A DNA stretch of 64,000 nucleotides from Diadophis punctatus similis (taxonomy: Eukaryota > Chordata > Lepidosauria > Squamata > Dipsadidae), in NCBI GenBank assembly GCA_023053685.1, contig JALIGW010000014.1, positions 16,381,590 through 16,445,589 on the forward strand, written 5' to 3'. Of the stretch, positions 53,622 to 63,219 are shown piece by piece. The translations under genes and the position numbers were made by a program. Within the stretch, counting starts at the first letter, position 1; each line of letters starts with the position of its first letter. The notes below the pieces were generated by a model. That model had not been told where the DNA came from, ran no database searches, and was given only the letters and a program-made list of their open reading frames with translations.

Positions 53622-53810
53622 CTACCCCACAATTTTACCAAGAAGTAGGTTGTGGTCTACTTTGTCAAATGCCATATTGAAGTTCAAGTAGTTTATGTCC
53701 AGAGCATTTAACTGATCCACTAATTTTGTTACTTTGTCAAAAAAAGGCAACAAGTTTTGTCTGGCATGAACTGTTTTTAACAAACCTGTGATGGCTTCTA
53801 GTAACAACCT
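53622..53810 (-). mobile_element. LINE reverse-transcriptase fragment
   Basis: The minus frame (61 codons) reads FFDKVTKLVDQLNALDINYL followed by NFNMAFDKVDHNLL, the first RT palm block of CR1-group LINEs (usual D-F-KAFD; the leading Asp is Asn here). No flanking RT blocks in frame. Confidence 0.75.
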
Positions 53811-53892
53811 TATGCATTTCTAGATGTACACAAATCCTCTGTTTGATTCCCCCCCCCAGGATTTCCCCAGGTATTGATGTCCAGCTAATTGG

Positions 53893-54540
53893 CCACAGTT
53901 GGAATACTGCATCCAGTTTTGGTCACCACAATATAAAAAGATGTTGAGACTCTGGAAAGAGTGCAGAGAAGAGCAACAAAGATGATTTTAGCTGGAGGCT
54001 AAAACATATGAAGAACAGTTGCAGGAATTGGGTTTGTCTAGTCGAGTGAAAAGAAGGATTAGAAGTGACACATATATAGCAGCGTTCTAATATTTGAGGG
54101 GCTGCCACAAAGAAGAGGGGTCTATTTTCCAAAAAAACCAGAAGGCAAGACAAGAAACAATGGATGGAAACTAATCAAGGATAGAAGTAACCTAAAACTA
54201 AGGAGAAATTTCCTGATAGTGAGCAATAGCAATAGTAATTAGACTTATATACCGCTTCATAGCACTTTACAGTCATCTCTAAGTGGTTTAAGAGTCAGCA
54301 TCTTGCCCCCAACAATCTGGGTCCTCATTTTACCGATGTCCGAAGGATGGAAGGCTGAGTCAACCTTGAGCTGGTGAGACTCAAACTGCTTGCAGCCAGC
54401 AATCAGCAGAATTAGCCTGCAATACTGCATTCTAACCACTGCACCGCCACAATTTATCCGTGGAACGGCTTGCCTTCAGAAGTTGTGGGTGCACCATCAC
54501 TGAGGAATATTGGACAGCCTTTGTCAGGAATGGCTGCCAG
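53893..54540 (+). mobile_element. CR1 LINE 3' part, split by a SINE
   Basis: 53893-54221 covers [14 protein letters not shown] to LRRNFLIVS with stops. 54452-54540 resumes at WNGLPSEVVGAPSLR. A SINE at 54222-54451 interrupts it. Confidence 0.88.
54222..54451 (-). mobile_element. SINE-1, copy 6
   Basis: 3' end complement caatagcaatagtaattagac, body ttgcccccaacaatctggg, head ending ccactgcaccgccac. Confidence 0.88.
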
Positions 54541-54565
54541 CTTGTTTGCAAGGCACTACCTAGAG

Positions 54566-54700
54566 CAGGGGTCCCCAAACTTGGCAACTTTAAGACTTGT
54601 GGACTTCAACTCCCAGAATTCTCCAGCCATCTATGCTGGCTGGAGAATTCTAGGAGTTGAAGTCCACATGTCTTAAAGTTGCCAAGTTTGAAGACCTCTG
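54566..54700. mobile_element. palindromic hAT MITE (TTGGCAACTT family)
   Basis: Ends caggggtccccaaacttgg and ccaagtttgaagacctctg, with a perfect 8-bp duplication ACCTAGAG (54558-54565, 54701-54708). Nearly full foldback. Confidence 0.93.
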
Positions 54701-54708
54701 ACCTAGAG

Positions 54709-55382
54709 CCTTTCAAGCCTACGGTGTGTGATCCGGCCCAGAATACACGACTCCCCATCCAGACACACAATCATAGCAATCCTTGGGACCGTCTAGATTG
54801 CCTGAAGACTCATTTTGCAGACTCTGAGCAGCCTTCTTGGAAGAAGTTTCCAACAGTGATGAGAGGCCTCATTTTTTTGCTTGTCTTTTCCATACATATT
54901 ATTCCCTGAGCCTTCAAATGTCAATTCTTATACTATTCATGACTTTAACTTTGATTTTGTTTTTATGGTAAAAACTTCAGTGATGATAGAATGAAAAGTC
55001 CTATAAATCAAGTAACTGGATGATTGAAATGTCTTTTAAGGAGAGACCCACTTTTGGCACTGCGTGCAAAGGTCCTGGGCACTATTTCTATGCAATCTGA
55101 AAACTGGGGGAGATTCTTTCCACATCAGGGAGGTTGAAACAGATTCATTGAAATGACTTGATCCCCCGCCCGCACCGCTTCTTTCTCCACATATAAAATG
55201 CCAGACACAGACAGACCATGCATATTTCTTTTGCTTCGAATGCAAATCAGAAATGTAGAGGATTTAAGCTCTTTGGAAAAGAGCAAGAGGGGATTAAACA
55301 AAAAAATGCACATCTGGAATTACAGCTCCATCTCCCTGCCCCAAATTAATCATGTGATGGAAACGCTGCCAGGCGTTTGCGA
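54709..55382. other. unassigned stretch
   Basis: Nothing recognised. Confidence 0.4.
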
Positions 55383-56091
55383 TTGCGAGATTGAGAGGGG
55401 GAGATTGCGATTGTGAGAGGGATCTTGGAGTCTTGGTAGACAGCCAACTAAATATGAGCCAGCAGTGTGCAGCAGCCGCCAAAAAGGCCAACGCAGTCCT
55501 GAGCTGCATAAATAGAGGGATACAATCAAGGACCAGAGAGGTACTACTACCACTCTATAAAGCCTTGGTCAGACCACACCTAGAGTACTGCATCCAATTT
55601 TGGTCACCACACTACAAAAAAGATATTGTAACTCTAGAGAAAGTGCAGAAGAGAGCAACCAGGATGATAAAGGGTCTGGAAAATAAAACATACGAAGAGC
55701 GGTTGCAGGAACTGAGCTTGGCCAGTCTGGCGAAGAGAAGGACCAGGGGTGACATGATAGCAGTGTTCCAATACTTGAGGGGCTGCCACAGAGAGGAGGG
55801 GGTCAGGCTGTTCTCTATGGCACCAGAAAGCCAAACAAGGAATAACGGATGGAAGCTGACCAAGGAGAGATTCAACCTGGAAGTGAGGAGAAACTTTCTG
55901 ACGGTGAGAGTGATCAACCAGTGGAACAGCTTGCCAGCGGAGGTTGTGAGAGCCCCAACACTTGCGACCTTCAAGGAGAGACTGCCATCTGTCTCAAGTG
56001 GTGTAGGAACTCCTGCTTGAGCAGGGGGTTGGACTAGATGACCTACAAGGTCCCTTCCAACTCTAATAATAAATCTAAATCTAAGGCTTCT
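55383..56091 (+). mobile_element. CR1 LINE, 5'-truncated, longest ORF2 frame in the window
   Basis: The frame 55391-56020 (209 codons) starts in the [18 protein letters not shown] block, continues [48 protein letters not shown] and [12 protein letters not shown] 5-bp deletion relative to 4983-5429, just before the LDCHL block, shifts the frame, so the C-terminus reads [13 protein letters not shown]. The 3' end GTTGGACTAGATGACC and tail AATAATAAATCTAAATC are complete. No RT catalytic palm is included. Confidence 0.95.
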
Positions 56092-56394
56092 TACTCCAGG
56101 CTTCCAAGCACCTTCCAGTCATTGTCAGCAGCCTCCTGAGAAGTGCCTCCAGGTGGCTCAGTTGGAAAGCACCAGCCCAGCAACACTCGCCAAAGCCTCT
56201 GGATTATGCAACACCCCCCCCCCCACATGTGATCTCCATGCGTCCCACTTCTGGGTAGGATGGTCCTTGCCTTTCCCCAAGAGAAACAGTTTGCAGGTAC
56301 TTAATCCAGGGTAACTAAATCATGAAAATGGGATGACCTACGTTCATCCCAGGAGGAATGGACTCCATTGCTGCATGGCAAAACTTAAATTCAA
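56092..56394. other. unassigned stretch
   Basis: Nothing recognised. Confidence 0.4.
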
Positions 56395-56815
56395 TTCAAT
56401 TCAATTTAATAGATTTGTATGCCGCCCAACTCCCGAGGGACTCTGGGCGGCTAACAACATATAAAATCATTGTTACATAAAAACATCTAATTAAAACATT
56501 AAAAAAATTAAAAAACATCTGACATTCATAAACCAAGGGGGGAGACCCAAATGTAATCTAATTGGTCTCACTTTCACCCCGCCTGCCGGAAGAGCCAAGT
56601 TTTTATTGCTTTACGGAAGGCCAGCAGGGTGGGGATAGTCCTGATCTCTGGAGGGAGTTGGTTCCACAGGGAGGGAGCTCCCACAGAGAAGGCTATCCCC
56701 CTTGGCCCCGCCAACCGGCATTGCTTGGTCGATGGGACCTGGAGGAGACCAACTCTGTGGGATCTAACCGGTCGTAGGGAGGTATGCGGCAGGATGCGGT
56801 CCCGAAGATGGACAA
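56395..56815 (-). mobile_element. L2-like LINE 3' end
   Basis: Complement of the hairpin (tgccgcccaactcccgaggg, ctctgggcggc), tail near 56395, and the 3' coding region with GCCTGCCGGAAGAGCCAAG and GCATTGCTTGGTCGATGGGA. Matches 17850-18180. Confidence 0.9.
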
Positions 56816-56819
56816 TGAT

Positions 56820-57345
56820 GCTGATATGTGGGCTTCAACACCAAGACGGAAGTGGACTGCATTCTTTTGATAGCATCAAGATCACCTGAAGTATTAGTAC
56901 TGCTTTATCAAACCCTAGTAAGACCACACCTGGAATACTGGAACCAATTTTGGTCACCATACTACAAAAAAGATGTTGAGACTTTGGAAAAAGTTCAGAG
57001 AAGAGCAACTTAGATGATCAAAGGTCTGGACATATGAAGAACGGCTGGAGGATTTGGATTTGTCTAGTCTAAAGAAAAGAAGAATTAGGGATGACATGAT
57101 AAGGTGACATCATATTCCAGTACTTGAGGGGCTGCCACAAAGAAGAGGAGGTCAAATTATTCTCCAAAGCACTGGAGGGCATGACAAGAAACAATGGTTG
57201 GAAACTAATCAAAGAGAGAAGCAACCTGGAATTAAGGAGAAACTTCCTAACAATTAACCAGTGGAACAGCTTGCCTCCAGAAATCGTGGGCGTTCCCTCA
57301 CTGGATGTTTTTAAGAAGAGTCTAGACAGACACTTCCTGTGATGT
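56820..57345 (+). mobile_element. CR1 LINE ORF2 C-terminal remnant
   Basis: Blocks [21 protein letters not shown] (56828-57013 frame), a stop, then RGCHKEEEVKLFSKALEG and NNGWKLIKERSNLELRRNFL to LDVFKKSLDRHFL (57124-57342). Frame broken twice. The 3' tail is missing. Confidence 0.9.
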
Positions 57346-57489
57346 TTAAGAATCCAATGAACAATCAGTCCATTCTTGTCAGAAACACCCCTGCAGAGAT
57401 TAGGACCTCCAGCCCAGACCCATCTCCAGGAATGTCCGTCTGTGCCCCTCTTGGTGCCTTCTTCCCAGGGACCTTCACTGTTCTTCTGC

Positions 57490-57565
57490 TCCTTGCCAAA
57501 GGTGCTTTTTCAGAAGGCAACTGGACATTATTAGTTTTTTTCTTGGAAACATTTTGCTTCTTTGG
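57490..57565. mobile_element. fragment of the inverted-repeat (Penelope-like?) family
   Basis: CCAAAGGTGCTTTTTCAG and GGCAACTGGACATTATTAG match an arm of 13130-13352. Confidence 0.6.
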
Positions 57566-57752
57566 ATAGGACCTTCTAGTTCTTAAGTCAAGTCTCTTCG
57601 GTCAAGATTAATGGATAACTCCATACGGGCTTTTTGACAATACTACACAGGTCTTTGGTTATTGTCTTCTTCTGGAATGTCCTTTCACTTCCTGGTGCAG
57701 CCTTCTCACCCAGGGATTTCCTGATGGGATCCAAATACTAACCATGCTTGTC

Positions 57753-58333
57753 TAAGGTGACCAGATTTTATTTTTTGTAAACCGGGACACCATTGATGGG
57801 GGGGGGGGTTTCTAGGGGAGCAAGACGGGAGGGGTCCGTCTCTCTTATCCTGCAGCTTTGTGCACCCCCCCAAACACCCCCCCTTCATCGCAGCCAGGGG
57901 TGGGTTCCTACCGGCGCAGGTTTACCTGTTCGTCGCCGCAGAGCCGAAGAAACTGGTGGCGTTCGCGGCACAGAGCTTCCCCCGGCCGCTTCCCCCGGCC
58001 GCCGCCATTTGTGTTCTTTCGCCCTCTGCGCATGCGCAAAGCGTTCTGCTTGCACAGAGGGCAAAAGAACGCAAATGGCGGCGTCCCGGCGGCCGGGGAA
58101 AGCGGGCGGGGGAAGCCCCATGCCGTGAACGTCACCAGCTTCTTCGGCTCTGCAGCGACGAACAGGCAAGACCGCTGCTGCTCCTCTCACTGCCCTCCCT
58201 CCCCGCCTGGCAGGAGGAGGCAGGCGAGGAAGGAGGCAGAGGGGTGTGCAGGGCAAATTCAAATTAAAAAAGTGGGACTTTTTTGAAACACCGCGGGACA
58301 AATTATTAAAAAGCGGGACGTCTGGTCACCTTA
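57753..58333. mobile_element. hAT-like element (TAAGGTGACCAGA family), copy 2
   Basis: Ends taaggtgaccaga and ctggtcacctta, with a perfect 8-bp duplication TGCTTGTC (57745-57752, 58334-58341). Structure is the same as 31271-31888, including the internal left end caggggtgggttcctaccgg (57896), the GCCGAAGAA palindrome and the fold-back core (58001-58081). It inserted into an inverted-repeat-family fragment. Confidence 0.93.
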
Positions 58334-58440
58334 TGCTTGTCCCAAAGGTGCTTGTCAAAAGGCAACTGGATTTTCTTGGTTTTTTTCTTGAAAACATTTT
58401 GCTTCTCATGCAAGAAGCTTCTTCAGAATCAGATGGAGAA
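58334..58440. mobile_element. fragment of the inverted-repeat (Penelope-like?) family
   Basis: CTTGTCCCAAAGGTGC to CTTCTCATGCAAGAAGCTTC, one arm of 13130-13352; the hAT at 57753 lies at its left edge. Confidence 0.65.
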
Positions 58441-58924
58441 TCTGCAGAGACACTCCTTGCTGGAGCCACCATAAATGTCTCATTCTTTGTATATTCAGTG
58501 CCTGCACCTTTGGGTGCTTTTCATGCACATCGACAATCACTTTACCCACAATTGTTGTCAAGCATCTGCTGTGCGTTTGCTGCCAAATGTCTGAGCAAAT
58601 GCAATGAGCTTGGCATATGAAAATAAGTTCTACAAGCACAAAGAAACCAAAGCAGTAAACAGAAACACAGAGGAGGGCATTTGCTCTGGGAAAAAGAATA
58701 AAAATGGCCCTCCCCCAAAGTGTGAGGGATGGTGAAGCCAGAACTGGAAGGCACATTGTGCAGATGGGATCAAACCGCACCTCCGGCTAATAGTTTAAGC
58801 AACTTTTATTCCCACAAATGCAATCCTGTGGGGAATCTTCAAAAGGAGTTTGGAAAATGCAAAGTGGGCACTCTCCCCAGGGCAGAGGGGTGTATGGGGG
58901 TGTGGGGGTGGGTGGGGGTGGTAG
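58441..58924. other. unassigned stretch ending in a G-quadruplex-like tract
   Basis: No gene recognised. 58887-58922 has at least five G runs of three or more on the plus strand. Confidence 0.5.
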
Positions 58925-59385
58925 CAGGGGTGGGTTCTAACTTGCCTCACTGCCGTTTGCTTCCTCCTGTGCCGTGTGGCCGCGCCTCGTGGGTGCGCGT
59001 GCACAAAGCGCGCACATGCATGCACAGTGCCGAAAAATAAAAAAAGGGGGAAAAAGCTGAAAACAAGATGGCGACCGCATGCACAGTGCCGGAAACTTGG
59101 CTTCTGCACATGCTCAGAAGAAAAATTAAAAAAAATTTTTAAAAACGAAGAAGCCAAAAACAAAATGGCGACCACATGCACAGTGCCAGAAACTCATCTT
59201 CTGCACATGCTCAGAAGAAATAATTTCAAAAAAATAAATAAGAAATAATTCAAAAAAATAAATGAAAAATAAATTTAAAAATTTTTAAAAAAGTAAAAAA
59301 ATTTTAAAAAAGAGATGGCGGTGCCCATGGACTGGCACCGACTGAACCGATTCTGTGACATCATCGTGACATCACCAGCGAGTCA
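58925..59385. mobile_element. hAT element (CAGGGGTGGGTTC family, A/T-rich subtype), copy 2
   Basis: Left end caggggtgggttctaacttg. Tandem ~110-bp subunits each with ATGGCGACC-CATGCACAGTG and CTTCTGCACATGCTCAGAAG. The right part has TGTGACATCATCGTGACATC as in 21623. The right terminus is lost where CR1 sequence starts. Confidence 0.7.
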
Positions 59386-59515
59386 GTGGAGGCTTTCAAG
59401 AAAATATTGGACAACCATTTGACCAGGATGGTATAAGCTCTTTTGCCTTGAGAAGGGGGTGGACTAGAAGACCTCCAAGGTCTTCCAGCCCTAGGATTCT
59501 AGGTTCCAAAGCAAC
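59386..59515 (+). mobile_element. CR1 3' end fragment
   Basis: FKKILDNHLTRMV-equivalent codons, then AAGGGGGTGGACTAGAAG and a short tail. Confidence 0.82.
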
Positions 59516-59737
59516 TTTTTTCTGGATGAAATTCACTGCAAAACTTTCCAGTGAAGGTGAGAACATTTTTTGAAATGTCTCTCAGGGGAATACCGCATTA
59601 ATCCTGAGCACCTCAACTGCTCCTCCATTGGAACAGACCTGCTGCTGTAACAGAACGGCTTAGCAGGCCACTCAGTTCTAGGAAATGGTAGCCCAGAGCA
59701 AGACAAAGGTGGGATTTTATGTATTTAGTAACTTCTA

Positions 59738-60058
59738 CAGATAGTCCTTGACTTACAACAGTTCATTTAGTGACCGTTTGAAATTGCAACATCTCTGGAA
59801 AAAGTAACCTACACCTGTTTTTTGAAACTTACGACCGTTGCAGCATCCCCATGGTCATGTGGTCAAAATTCAGATGCTTGGCAACTGACTCATAGTTATG
59901 ACGGTTGCAGTATCCCGGGGTCATGTGATCCTCCTTTTCAACCTTCCGACAAGCCAGGTCAATGGGGAAAATAGGTCATAAAATAGGACAAAGCTCACTT
60001 AACAACTGTCATGCAGAAATTTTGGGTTCAATTGTGGTCATAAGTCGAGGACCACCTG
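59738..60058. mobile_element. Tigger/pogo-like MITE
   Basis: Ends cagatagtccttgacttac and gtcgaggaccacctg, with TA on each side (59736-59737, 60059-60060). The body is full of inverted GACCGTTG/CAACGGTC-like words. This is a common squamate repeat; the TA duplication and CAG ends fit the pogo group of Tc1/mariner. Confidence 0.85.
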
Positions 60059-60134
60059 TATTTCCCCTGACTTCCAACAACTCTGGGCAGTTCATAAATT
60101 GACTTTCCTAGCCAGGATCTCGTTCCCAAAGCAC

Positions 60135-61030
60135 CTGAGGCATTATAATAGCAGTATTCCAATATTTGAGGGGCTGCCACAAAGAAGAGGGGGTTCAACC
60201 TATTCTGCAAAGCACCAGAGGGCAGGACAAGAAACAATGGTTGGAAACTAACCAAAGAGAGAAGAAACCTGGAATTAAGGAGAAACTTTCTAACAGTGAG
60301 TGCAATTAAACAGTGGAACAGCTTGCCTTCGGAAATCGTGGGCGCTCCATCACTGGATGTTTTTAAGAAGAGTCTAGACCAGTGATGGCGAACCTTTTTT
60401 TGCTCGGGTGCCAAAAGGGCACGCGCATCTGCGATAGTGCACATGCGCATGCCCACACCCATAATGCAATGCCCCCCCGCACATGCACCCACACCCCCTG
60501 CACTCCCTCCCTCGGCGCATGCGCGCAGGGCTAATTGAAGCCTCCGGAGCCCATGGATGGCGAAAAATGAATTCCAGCTGAGTTTTGGCCTTCCGGAGGG
60601 CGGGGGGAGGTCATTTCCGTCTTTCCCAGGATTCAGGAAAGCCTCCGGAGCCTGGGGAGGGTGAAAAATGGCCCAACGGCCCAACCGGAAGTTCGTTTCC
60701 GAACTTCTGGTAGGCCCATTGGGTCTGTTTTTCGTCATCCACAGGCTCTGGAGGCTTTCCTGAATCCTGGGGAAGGCGAAAACGACCTCCTCCCGCCCTC
60801 TGGAAGGCCGAAAACCAGTTGGCCAACACACACATGTGTGCTGGAGGTGACATAGGGCAACACCTCACATACCCTCCTATATGGCTCTGCATGACACCTG
60901 TGCCATAGATTCGCCATCACTGGTCTAGACTGTCACTTGTCTGAGATGGTATAGGTTCTCCTGTTCGAGCAGGGGGCTGGACTAGAAGACCTCCAAGGTC
61001 CCTCCCAGCTCATTCATTCTGTTCTATTCC
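60135..61030 (+). mobile_element. CR1 LINE 3' part, split by a hAT
   Basis: 60135-60379: blocks [38 protein letters not shown] with shifts. 60931-61030: the remaining LSEMV, GGGCTGGACTAGAAGACC and tail ATTCATTCTGTTCTATTC. Confidence 0.9.
60380..60922. mobile_element. hAT element (CAGTGATGGCGAACC family), copy 2
   Basis: Ends cagtgatggcgaacctttt and atagattcgccatcactg, with a perfect and palindromic 8-bp duplication GTCTAGAC (60372-60379, 60923-60930). The interior holds an inverted CTCCGGAGCC/GGCTCTGGAGGC arrangement. The 267-codon minus frame runs across hAT and CR1 and is not a gene. Confidence 0.95.
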
Positions 61031-61643
61031 AAGGTTCTTGGTCAGGCTTTGGTGCCTTCTCACAAAGCAAAGCAGCTTTGTCAGCCCCTCTCCACCTTGC
61101 CAGTCGGGCCAAGGGGTCTCCTTCTGCCTCGTGGCCACAGTTGTGTCAGGGAATGTGCATGGGGTCCCCTACAGCGAAGAGCCCTGTCAGCAGAACATCA
61201 TCCTGGCACCACGAGGACATTTCTTCCAGCTGCCTTACAAAGACACAGCAGCCCGTTGTCTCCCGTCAGCCGATGGCGCAAATGCAGAAATGTGCTTTGC
61301 ATTTTGGAGGATTAGGCCGGGGCAGAGAGAGGATGGGCTTTAGCTTGTTTTGCTTACCAAAGCAATGTTGTGGTTTTATTATTTTAACTCTTCTCTCTGA
61401 AACACATTTTCCGTAGCAGATGGGCTTCCTCGCAACCCCCAACCCCACCACGAAGATGCTCCTGCCCTCAAGACGCCCCTCGCCTCGGTCTTCTTCCCAG
61501 CCCACAGGGGAGGCAAGGGGGTCTCTCACTGTTCAGTTCCAAAAGAAGGGGCGTTTCCCTTCCTCCCAAGGTGATCTTTGTCTGAATATGACCTGTAGGA
61601 AGTTAGCACCCACCCCTCTCCTAGGAAATGAAATATCCTAGGA
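61031..61643 (+). other. unassigned stretch with an uninterpreted frame
   Basis: A plus frame at 61038-61343 contains NVHGVPYSEEPCQQNIILAP and RGHFFQLPYKD. It reads less like repeat than most frames here, and a possible splice acceptor (gttgtgtcag) lies at about 61148. There is no good donor and I recognise no domain. Could be a stray exon, an old retroelement or chance. Confidence 0.2.
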
Positions 61644-62046
61644 CAGTGATGGCGAACCTTTTTTTCCTTGCGTGCCGAAATAGTGCGCGCACACGCTATC
61701 ACACGCTCATGCGTGCCCACACCTATAATTCAAAGCCCCCCACTTGCCCCACCCCCCCTACGCATGCGTGCATGACACCCCCCCCACTCCCCTGTTTCCG
61801 TTGTGTGCCCTCCCCAGGCTCCAGAGGCTTTCTTGGAGCTTGGGAAGGGCGAAAATGCTCCACCCCGCCACCCCGGAGGCCCTCCGGAGGCCAAAATCGC
61901 CCTCACAGAGCCTCCGCACGAGCCAAAAATCAGCTGGCATGCACGCACATGCGCGCTGGAGCTGAGCTAGGGCAACGGCTCGCTTGCCAGTAGATATGGC
62001 TCTGCGTGCCACCTGTGGCACCCGTGCCATAGGTTCGCCATCACTG
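61644..62046. mobile_element. hAT element (CAGTGATGGCGAACC family), copy 3
   Basis: Ends cagtgatggcgaacctttt and ataggttcgccatcactg, with a perfect and palindromic 8-bp duplication TCCTAGGA (61636-61643, 62047-62054). Confidence 0.96.
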
Positions 62047-62054
62047 TCCTAGGA

Positions 62055-62590
62055 AATATTAAAAGGCAGAATATATTCTATAGAATATCCCTGGAAACAT
62101 GTTTTTAAGCAGACAAAAGACTCCTCTTAGAAACCCCCACCCTTTGCCAATGGGCCATTAAGGACTGGGCCCAGCTCACACATTCCTCCCACCTAACCTG
62201 GAAGTCTTCTGCATAACAGAACCACAATAGGATTTGCCCAAGGCCCTTTCATTCAGCCAAGCCTGGGACAGACAAAAGCCTATAGAGTTGCCACTGCATG
62301 GCCTTCTGGGAGCCTGACCACCAATCAGTTGCATTATATACACAAGGAACAGGAAACTAAGAGGTGGGACCCAACAGAGAGTATAAAACAAGGGACTCTG
62401 CATCTCTCTGCCCCTTTTTCTCTTCATCCACATCTGGAAACATGTGATCTACCTTTTCTGTACAGAGGCTCATGCCATGTGCTCCTGTCCACCATATTAA
62501 AAACCTTCTTTCCAAGCAACTTCCATGAATTCAGTGTCTTTTCCCCCACTTGGAAATGAACCCAGAAGGATATTCCTTACAACAGACCCT
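62055..62590 (+). other. possible LTR-like region with TATA and end signals
   Basis: GAGAGTATAAAACAAGGG at about 62378 looks like a TATA promoter. About 200 bp later the sequence reads GGATATTCCTTACA, which resembles the end of the LTR at 14366-14749 (ACATTCCTTACA). No left end or target duplication was found, so this is a suggestion only. Confidence 0.35.
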
Positions 62591-63073
62591 ACCTGCTTCT
62601 TTGGCCATTAGAAGAGGTGGGTAAGTTGTCTGCTTTGGGCATGCCCTCCTCCTTGGCCTAGAGTGCCACCCTGGTCAGGAGAGGCCGGACTGTGCCTGAG
62701 CGATGCCCGGGTGGCCTTTTCCAGGTCTTCTGTGCCCCCATTGGAAAGACCTGAACTGCAGTGCCTCACAAGAGGGTCAAAGGGGGAACCGGCCTATTCC
62801 TGGTGGCTGCCATCCTTCACTCTGCCTCCCGTCCATGCCTGGGCTACTCTGGGAGCCAGGTGGAGTTAGCCCTAGACCCAGGTTCAGATATCGCACCAAC
62901 CAGGAGCCTCTTTGCTCTTCCATCCCATACCTGCCTTTGCACCTGTGGGCAATCGGCTGGGCCATCAGTGGGCTGATTCCTTCCAAAGAGCCCAACCTAT
63001 GTGCAGATGCAGCCTTCTATGGTGAGAGGTAGGTCTCCAGGGTGGAGCCTCTCCTTGCCACAGGGAGCTAAAC
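62591..63073. other. unassigned stretch with overlapping frames
   Basis: Plus frames of 68-109 codons overlap a minus frame. TATGGTGAGAGG near 63019 looks like a splice donor. No domain recognised and no frame stands out. Confidence 0.25.
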
Positions 63074-63219
63074 CAGGGGTGGCCAAACTATGGTTCTTTG
63101 AGGACCTGTGGACTTCAACTCCCAGAATTTGTGAGCCAGCCATGCATGCATGGCTGGCTCAGGAATTCTGGGAGTTGAAGTCCACAGGTCCTCAAAGAAC
63201 CATAGTTTGGCCACCCCTG
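63074..63219. mobile_element. palindromic hAT MITE (ATAGTTTGGCC subtype)
   Basis: Ends caggggtggccaaactatgg and ccatagtttggccacccctg, a nearly perfect foldback around GCCATGCATGCATGGC. Flanking octamers agctaaac (63066-63073) and cgctaaac (63221-63228, after one extra A) match at 7 of 8. Confidence 0.9.

Noticed and set aside
60028..60831. 267-codon minus frame
   Set aside because: It crosses a Tigger-like end, antisense CR1 and a hAT. No domain.
62055..62590. Host promoter at the TATA word near 62378
   Set aside because: The downstream sequence ends like an LTR (ATTCCTTACA) and no exon follows; an LTR promoter is more likely and even that is unproven.
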